Below, piece by piece: positions 35,953 to 40,454 of a stretch of DNA of 40,454 nucleotides. Positions within the stretch are counted from its first letter, which is position 1, and the number at the start of each line of letters is the position of its first letter. This DNA comes from Hyphomicrobiales bacterium (GTDB lineage: Bacteria; Pseudomonadota; Alphaproteobacteria; Rhizobiales; Rhizobiaceae). The stretch lies in NCBI GenBank assembly GCA_900472575.1, contig UCIV01000015.1:1-40454 (forward strand). Direction: 5' to 3'. The position numbers were made by a program, and so were the translations under genes. Below the pieces are notes generated by a model. The model did no database searches. It saw only the letters and a list, made by a program, of their open reading frames with translations, and was not told the origin of the DNA.

Positions 35953-36687
35953 TCAAGCGTTTTCGCGTTCGCGGCGACGATCGCCACGATCACGGTCGCG
36001 GCTTGCCGGACCCTGCGCATCGCCTTCCAGCGCGCGACGTTCGGAAGCCATCGGATCGTGCTCAAGGATTTCGCCCTTGAAGATCCAGACCTTGATGCCG
36101 CAAATACCGAATGCGGTTTCGGCTTCAGCCGTACCGTAGTCGATGTCTGCACGCAGCGTGTGAAGCGGAACGCGGCCTTCGCGGTACCATTCGGTACGAG
36201 CGATTTCCGCGCCACCCAGACGGCCGGCGCAGGTGATCTTGATGCCTTCGGCGCCAAGACGCATTGCGGACTGAACAGCGCGCTTCATCGCACGGCGGAA
36301 AGCCACGCGGCGTTCGAGCTGCTGAGCGATCGACTGTGCAACCAGCGTCGCATCAACTTCCGGCTTGCGAACTTCAACGATGTTGAGGTGCGTTTCGGAG
36401 GAAGTCATTTCGGAAAGCTTCTTGCGGAGCTTTTCGATGTCTGCACCCTTCTTGCCGATGATCAGACCCGGGCGAGCCGAGTGGATCGTGACGCGGCACT
36501 TCTTGTGCGGACGCTCGATGACGACCTTGGCGATACCGGCCTGCTTCAGTTCCTGCATGAGGTATGCACGGATCTTCAGGTCTTCGTGGAGCAGCTGGCC
36601 GTATTCCGAGTTATCGGCGAACCAACGGCTGTCCCAGGTGCGGTTAATGCCGAGGCGGAAACCGATCGGATTAATTTTCTGGCCCAT
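35953..36687 (-). CDS. rpsC: 30S ribosomal protein S3
   Basis: The 244-residue protein has a KH domain with [19 protein letters not shown], the S3 C-terminal domain ([38 protein letters not shown]) and a charged Arg/Glu/Asp-rich tail. The ATG shares a base with the rplV stop (TAATG), so translation is coupled. The mRNA entry helicase role belongs to this protein with S4 and S5. Confidence 0.98.
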   Translation of the reverse strand: MGQKINPIGFRLGINRTWDSRWFADNSEYGQLLHEDLKIRAYLMQELKQAGIAKVVIERPHKKCRVTIHSARPGLIIGKKGADIEKLRKKLSEMTSSETHLNIVEVRKPEVDATLVAQSIAQQLERRVAFRRAMKRAVQSAMRLGAEGIKITCAGRLGGAEIARTEWYREGRVPLHTLRADIDYGTAEAETAFGICGIKVWIFKGEILEHDPMASERRALEGDAQGPASRDRDRGDRRRERENA

Positions 36688-37076
36688 TATGCGGCCTCCC
36701 CTTTTTCCTCGACTTCGCGAACGACGATCGTCAGATGCGCGAACGGCTTTTCAATGCGCGATGCGCGGCCGCGACCACGAGCGTGGAAACGCTTCATGGT
36801 GATCGACTTGCCGACGTAAGCTTCCGCTACGATCAGGCTGTCGACGTCGAGGTCATGGTTGTTTTCAGCGTTGGCGATAGCAGACTCGAGAGTCTTCTTC
36901 ACCGTGCCGGAGATGCGCTTGCGCGAGAACTCGAGTTCTGCGAGAGCGCGCTCTACCTTCTTGCCGCGGATCATGGCGGCAACCAGGTTCAGCTTCTGCG
37001 GGCTGACGCGAAGCGTACGGGCAACTGCCTGTGCTTCGTTGTCCTTCAGCCGGCGTTCGGTCTTTGCCTTGGCCAT
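36687..37076 (-). CDS. rplV: 50S ribosomal protein L22
   Basis: The 129-residue protein has [27 protein letters not shown] and the tunnel-lining hairpin followed by [36 protein letters not shown] precedes the ATG. Confidence 0.98.
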   Translation of the reverse strand: MAKAKTERRLKDNEAQAVARTLRVSPQKLNLVAAMIRGKKVERALAELEFSRKRISGTVKKTLESAIANAENNHDLDVDSLIVAEAYVGKSITMKRFHARGRGRASRIEKPFAHLTIVVREVEEKGEAA

Positions 37077-37078
37077 GA

Positions 37079-37357
37079 TTACTTCCTCTTCGCTTTCTTG
37101 TCCGCGCCGTGACCGTAATAGGTCCGGGTGGGAGCGAATTCACCGAACTTGTGACCGACCATGTCTTCGTTGACATTAACCGGGATGTGCTTCGAGCCAT
37201 TGTAGACGCCGAAGGTGAGACCGACGAACTGCGGCAGGATGGTGGAGCGACGGCTCCACATCTTGATCACTTCGTTGCGGCCGCCTTCACGTACCTTCTC
37301 AGCCTTGGCGAGAAGATAGCCGTCAACAAACGGACCTTTCCATACTGAACGAGCCAT
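37079..37357 (-). CDS. rpsS: 30S ribosomal protein S19
   Basis: The 92-residue protein has [16 protein letters not shown] and the signature [37 protein letters not shown] precedes the ATG; its stop is two bases before the rplV start. Confidence 0.98.
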   Translation of the reverse strand: MARSVWKGPFVDGYLLAKAEKVREGGRNEVIKMWSRRSTILPQFVGLTFGVYNGSKHIPVNVNEDMVGHKFGEFAPTRTYYGHGADKKAKRK

Positions 37358-37373
37358 TGAACGACTTCCTCTC

Positions 37374-38207
37374 TTACTTCTTCACGTGGCGCGAGCGCAT
37401 GATGAACTTGTCCGTGGACTTGTTCGAACGTGTGCGCTTGCCCTTGGTGGGCTTGCCCCAAGGCGAGACCGGATGACGGCCGCCCGAGGTACGACCTTCA
37501 CCACCGCCGTGCGGGTGGTCGACCGGGTTCATGACAACGCCGCGGTTATGCGGACGCTTGCCACGCCATACGGTGCGACCGGCCTTGCCGTCATTGATGT
37601 TGCCGTGATCCGGGTTGGATACGGCGCCAATCGAGGCGAGGCAGGAACCCGGGACGAGACGCTGCTCACCAGAGTTCAGACGAAGGATCGCCATGCCGCT
37701 ATCACGACCGACGAGCTGTACGTAGGTGCCAGCCGAACGAGCGATCTGGCCACCCTTGCCCGGCTTCATCTCGACGTTATGAACGATCGAGCCAACCGGA
37801 ATGTACTGCAGCGGCATGGTGTTGCCAGGCTTGACGTCGACAGCCTTGTCGGAAGCGATGACCTTGTCGCCGGCAGCAAGGCGCTGCGGAGCGATGATGT
37901 AGGCCTGTTCGCCGTCCGTGTAGGTGACGAGCGCGATGAATGCAGAGCGGTTCGGGTCGTATTCCAGACGCTCGACCGTGCCCTCAACGTCGAACTTGCG
38001 ACGCTTGAAGTCGACCAGGCGGTAGGTACGCTTGTGACCACCGCCGATGAAGCGGGCGGTGATGCGGCCGTTGTTGTTACGGCCGCCGCTCTTGGAGAGA
38101 CCCTCGGTGAGCGCCTTGACCGGCTTGCCCTTCCACAGGCCCGAACGGTCGACGATGACCAGCTGACGCTGGCTCGGGGTCGTCGGATTGTAGCTTTTCA
38201 ATGCCAT
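37374..38207 (-). CDS. rplB: 50S ribosomal protein L2
   Basis: The 277-residue protein near the peptidyl-transferase centre carries [31 protein letters not shown], including the conserved histidine. GAGGTAAG precedes the ATG. The length is as usual. Confidence 0.99.
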   Translation of the reverse strand: MALKSYNPTTPSQRQLVIVDRSGLWKGKPVKALTEGLSKSGGRNNNGRITARFIGGGHKRTYRLVDFKRRKFDVEGTVERLEYDPNRSAFIALVTYTDGEQAYIIAPQRLAAGDKVIASDKAVDVKPGNTMPLQYIPVGSIVHNVEMKPGKGGQIARSAGTYVQLVGRDSGMAILRLNSGEQRLVPGSCLASIGAVSNPDHGNINDGKAGRTVWRGKRPHNRGVVMNPVDHPHGGGEGRTSGGRHPVSPWGKPTKGKRTRSNKSTDKFIMRSRHVKK

Positions 38208-38218
38208 TGTTTCTTACC

Positions 38219-38512
38219 TCAAAGACCGGTGGAGACGTCGATCGTCTGACCTTCGGCCAGGGTGACGATAGCCTTCTTGACGTCCTTCTGCTTACCGATG
38301 AAGCCGCGGAAGCGCTTCGTCTTGCCCAAACGGACCAGCGTATTGACGGCAGTGACCTTCACACCGAAGAGAGCTTCTACGGCAGCCTTGATTTCGGGCT
38401 TCGAAGCAGTCTTGGCAACGTTGAAGACAACCTGGTTCTGTTCAGACAGAAGGGTCGACTTTTCGGTGATCGAGGGAGATACGATCACATCATAGTGGCG
38501 AATGTCGGTCAC
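38219..38512 (-). CDS. rplW: 50S ribosomal protein L23
   Basis: The 97-residue tunnel-exit protein (docking site for trigger factor and SRP) has [14 protein letters not shown] and [29 protein letters not shown]. It starts with GTG, which overlaps the rplD stop as GTGA, with GAGGAG inside the rplD end as ribosome site. Confidence 0.98.
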   Translation of the reverse strand: MTDIRHYDVIVSPSITEKSTLLSEQNQVVFNVAKTASKPEIKAAVEALFGVKVTAVNTLVRLGKTKRFRGFIGKQKDVKKAIVTLAEGQTIDVSTGL

Positions 38513-39129
38513 TTGAAACGCTCCTCGAGGGCTTCAACCGCAGCCTTGGAAAGCACGAGCTTGCCGCGACGCAGGATGTCGTAAACATTGATGCCCTGAA
38601 CCGGCAGAACATCGATGTTCGGGATGTTCTGGGCTGCGAGCTTGAAATTGCTGTCCAGCTCGGCGCCACCGATAACCAGAGCATTGGTCAGGCCGAGCGA
38701 CGCGAACGTGCCGACGAGAGCCTTGGTCTTTGCTTCGGTCGCAACCAGATCGTCGATAACAATCAGATCTTCGGACTTCAGCTTGGCGGAAAGAGCATGA
38801 CGCAGGGCCAGAGCGCGAACCTTCTTCGGCAGATCGAAGGCGTGGCTACGGGAAACCGGGCCATGAGCCTTACCACCACCGCGGAACTGCGGAGCGCGAG
38901 CCGAATGGTGACGAGCGCGGCCCGTACCCTTCTGCTTGTACATCTTGGAACCGGTGCGCGAAACTTCGCCACGGGTCAGTGTCTGATGCGTGCCCTGCTG
39001 CTTCTTGGCGAGCTGGTAACGAACCATACGAGCGAGGATGTCCTCGCGGGGGTCGAGGCCGAAGATCGCGTCCGACAGGGAAACCTTGCCAGCGTCTTTG
39101 CCTTCGAGGGTCTTGACGTTGAATTCCAT
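38509..39129 (-). CDS. rplD: 50S ribosomal protein L4
   Basis: From the ATG at 39129 ([14 protein letters not shown]) the protein is 206 residues. It has the loop [23 protein letters not shown] and the [20 protein letters not shown] core. AAGGGAG lies nine bases before the start; the open frame to 39210 is not needed. In E. coli L4 controls the S10 operon leader; whether it does so here is unknown. Confidence 0.98.
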   Translation of the reverse strand: MEFNVKTLEGKDAGKVSLSDAIFGLDPREDILARMVRYQLAKKQQGTHQTLTRGEVSRTGSKMYKQKGTGRARHHSARAPQFRGGGKAHGPVSRSHAFDLPKKVRALALRHALSAKLKSEDLIVIDDLVATEAKTKALVGTFASLGLTNALVIGGAELDSNFKLAAQNIPNIDVLPVQGINVYDILRRGKLVLSKAAVEALEERFK

Positions 39130-39142
39130 AATAATGGCTCCC

Positions 39143-39784
39143 TTACTTCGCAGCCGACTTGACGGCGTCGCGAACAACGATCCAGGCGCCCTTGGAGCCG
39201 GGGACGGCACCCTTGACGAGGATCAGGCCGCGGCCTTCATCGGTGGACACGACTTCGAGGTTCTGGGTGGTGACGCGCGTCTGGCCCATGTGACCAGCCA
39301 TGCGCTTGCCCTTCCAGACCTTGCCCGGATCCTGGTTGTTACCAGTCGAACCGTGCGAACGGTGCGAAACGGAAACACCGTGGGTCGCACGCAGACCGCC
39401 GAAGTTATGGCGCTTCATGGCGCCGGCGAAGCCCTTACCGATCGAGGTACCGGTCACGTCGACCAGCTGGCCAGCCGTAAAATGGTCAGCCTTCAGCTCG
39501 GTGCCAACTTCAATCAAGTTGTCTTCAGATACGCGAAACTCGACGAGCTTCGACTTCGGCTCAACATTTGCGATGGCAAAGTTGCCGCGCATTGCCTTGG
39601 AGGTGTTCTTCACCTTGGCAGCGCCTGCACCGAGCTGAAGAGCGACATAGCCGTTCTTCTCTTCAGTGCGATGAGCAACGACCTGGCAGTTGTCGAGACG
39701 CAATACGGTTACCGGGATATGCTCACCGGCGTCATTGTAGACGCGGGTCATCCCAATCTTCTGTGCAATTACACCTGAACGCAT
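39143..39784 (-). CDS. rplC: 50S ribosomal protein L3
   Basis: The 213-residue protein has [25 protein letters not shown] and the signature [39 protein letters not shown] precedes the ATG. Confidence 0.99.
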   Translation of the reverse strand: MRSGVIAQKIGMTRVYNDAGEHIPVTVLRLDNCQVVAHRTEEKNGYVALQLGAGAAKVKNTSKAMRGNFAIANVEPKSKLVEFRVSEDNLIEVGTELKADHFTAGQLVDVTGTSIGKGFAGAMKRHNFGGLRATHGVSVSHRSHGSTGNNQDPGKVWKGKRMAGHMGQTRVTTQNLEVVSTDEGRGLILVKGAVPGSKGAWIVVRDAVKSAAK

Positions 39785-39816
39785 CGGTTCAATCCTTCCA
39801 ACTCAGCTCTGATTTC

Positions 39817-40125
39817 TCAGAGCTTGATCTCAACATCGACGCCGGCGGCGAGGTCGAGCTTCATCAGCGCGTCCACCGTCTGCGGTGTCGGGTCAACGAT
39901 ATCGAGAAGGCGCTTATGAGTGCGCATCTCGAACTGCTCGCGGCTCTTCTTGTCGATGTGGGGGGACCGGTTAACCGTAAACTTCTCGATGCGGGTCGGA
40001 AGCGGAACGGGGCCCCGGACACTTGCTCCGGTGCGCTTCGCCGTCGACACGATCTCGCGCGTGGAAGCGTCGAGAATACGATGATCGAATGCCTTAAGGC
40101 GAATGCGGATATTTTGGCCGTTCAT
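39817..40125 (-). CDS. rpsJ: 30S ribosomal protein S10
   Basis: The 102-residue protein (also NusE in antitermination) has [21 protein letters not shown] and the signature [42 protein letters not shown] lies nine bases before the ATG. It opens the S10-like segment after a 316-base leader region. Confidence 0.99.
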   Translation of the reverse strand: MNGQNIRIRLKAFDHRILDASTREIVSTAKRTGASVRGPVPLPTRIEKFTVNRSPHIDKKSREQFEMRTHKRLLDIVDPTPQTVDALMKLDLAAGVDVEIKL

Positions 40126-40389
40126 TCGACGTTATCCTTGTTTTCTGTTCTCCCGATACCAAACGTGATGGCACGGGTTGTTCGTTTACCTAAGGCGGAT
40201 CACCGGTTTCAAAGATCGAAGAGAACACCGCTTCCAGCAGGTGCCCACTTCCAGTCTTCAGGCCCGAAGGCCCACCTTAAATTCTTGTGCAACTTCCTGA
40301 ATCGCCAAAGCGAAGCAGGCGCAAATCGCGCTTGCGCGCCATTTGCAATGTTTTTGTGTCATAAGCAAGTCGCAATAGGCCACTTGCTT
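40126..40389 (-). promoter_or_regulatory. S10 operon leader/promoter region with several dyads
   Basis: No gene lies here. Read leftward from the tuf terminator it holds AAGCAAGT/ACTTGCTT (40382-40389 with 40363-40370, 11-base spacer) and a near-palindrome GCAAAT-CGCGC-TT-GCGCG-CC-ATTTGC (40321-40346). A short hairpin GGCC-TTCG-GGCC (40261-40272) with the very stable cUUCGg tetraloop follows. Ribosomal leaders of this kind can bind a ribosomal protein. I could not fix a promoter with confidence. Confidence 0.5.
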
Positions 40390-40428
40390 AAAAAAAATTG
40401 AAGCGGGCGGCATCCGAAGATACCGCCC
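40390..40428 (-). terminator. Rho-independent terminator after tuf
   Basis: Read leftward, GGGCGGTATC-TTCG-GATGCCGCCC forms a 10-bp stem (one U-G wobble) with a UUCG tetraloop. It is followed after GCTTCAA by a run of eight T (40397-40390). It starts 13 bases after the presumed tuf stop. Confidence 0.9.
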
Positions 40429-40441
40429 TGCCCTTTATCGA

Positions 40442-40454
40442 TTACTCGATGATC
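40442..40454 (-). CDS. tuf: 3' end of elongation factor Tu (partial)
   Basis: Only the last three codons and the stop are in the window: ATC ATC GAG TAA, Ile-Ile-Glu-stop. Rhizobial EF-Tu ends with an isoleucine/glutamate of this kind, and tuf normally precedes rpsJ in this lineage. The gene continues beyond the right edge. The call rests on context, four codons and the terminator that follows. Confidence 0.6.

Overview
The window looks like a chromosomal segment of a Rhizobiales alphaproteobacterium, most likely Rhizobiaceae (Agrobacterium/Rhizobium type). The reasons are high GC, the alphaproteobacterial str-S10-spc-alpha ribosomal gene order without rpmJ or rpsD, short-LID adenylate kinase, long zinc-free S14, an Omp25/RopB-type porin, and families common in rhizobia (DUF882, DUF1883, DUF4112). 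I see no prophage, insertion sequence, CRISPR array, tRNA or rRNA.

Left part (1-12880) holds mostly single-gene units: glycerol dehydrogenase, a membrane alpha/beta-hydrolase, a DUF882 zinc-peptidase-like exported protein, a 60-residue DUF1508 protein, a chemoreceptor, a small porin, a membrane acyltransferase, a small conserved-looking protein, a ketopantoate-reductase-like enzyme, a DUF1883 protein and a carbohydrate-esterase-like hydrolase. Several are separated by clear stem-loop terminators.

Middle part (12890-25462) holds a degP-like protease translationally coupled to rarA, then YkvA, LprI-like and bestrophin genes. A DUF433/DUF5615 pair with toxin-antitoxin architecture follows, behind the ilvD terminator. 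Next come ilvD, a DUF4112 protein, the msrPQ periplasmic methionine sulfoxide repair pair, and a leftward run of SDR, two DUF1801 paralogues, DoxX and DUF2809 genes.

Right part (25533-40454) is the leftward ribosomal supercluster: the last codons of what appears to be tuf, then rpsJ-rplCDWB-rpsS-rplV-rpsC-rplP-rpmC-rpsQ, rplNXE-rpsNH-rplFR-rpsE-rpmD-rplO, secY-adk, rpsM-rpsK-rpoA-rplQ. Most genes are packed with 10-45 base gaps or overlap. The six wider internal gaps (rpsQ/rplN, rplR/rpsE, rplO/secY, adk/rpsM, rpsM/rpsK, rpsK/rpoA) and the tuf/rpsJ gap each contain one or more strong stem-loops. These could divide the long transcript into separately adjusted segments and are the most interesting non-coding signal in the window. 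I did not find a clearly unprecedented multi-gene system. The best leads are these hairpins, the DUF433/DUF5615 pair, and an SDR protein that has lost the YxxxK catalytic pair.
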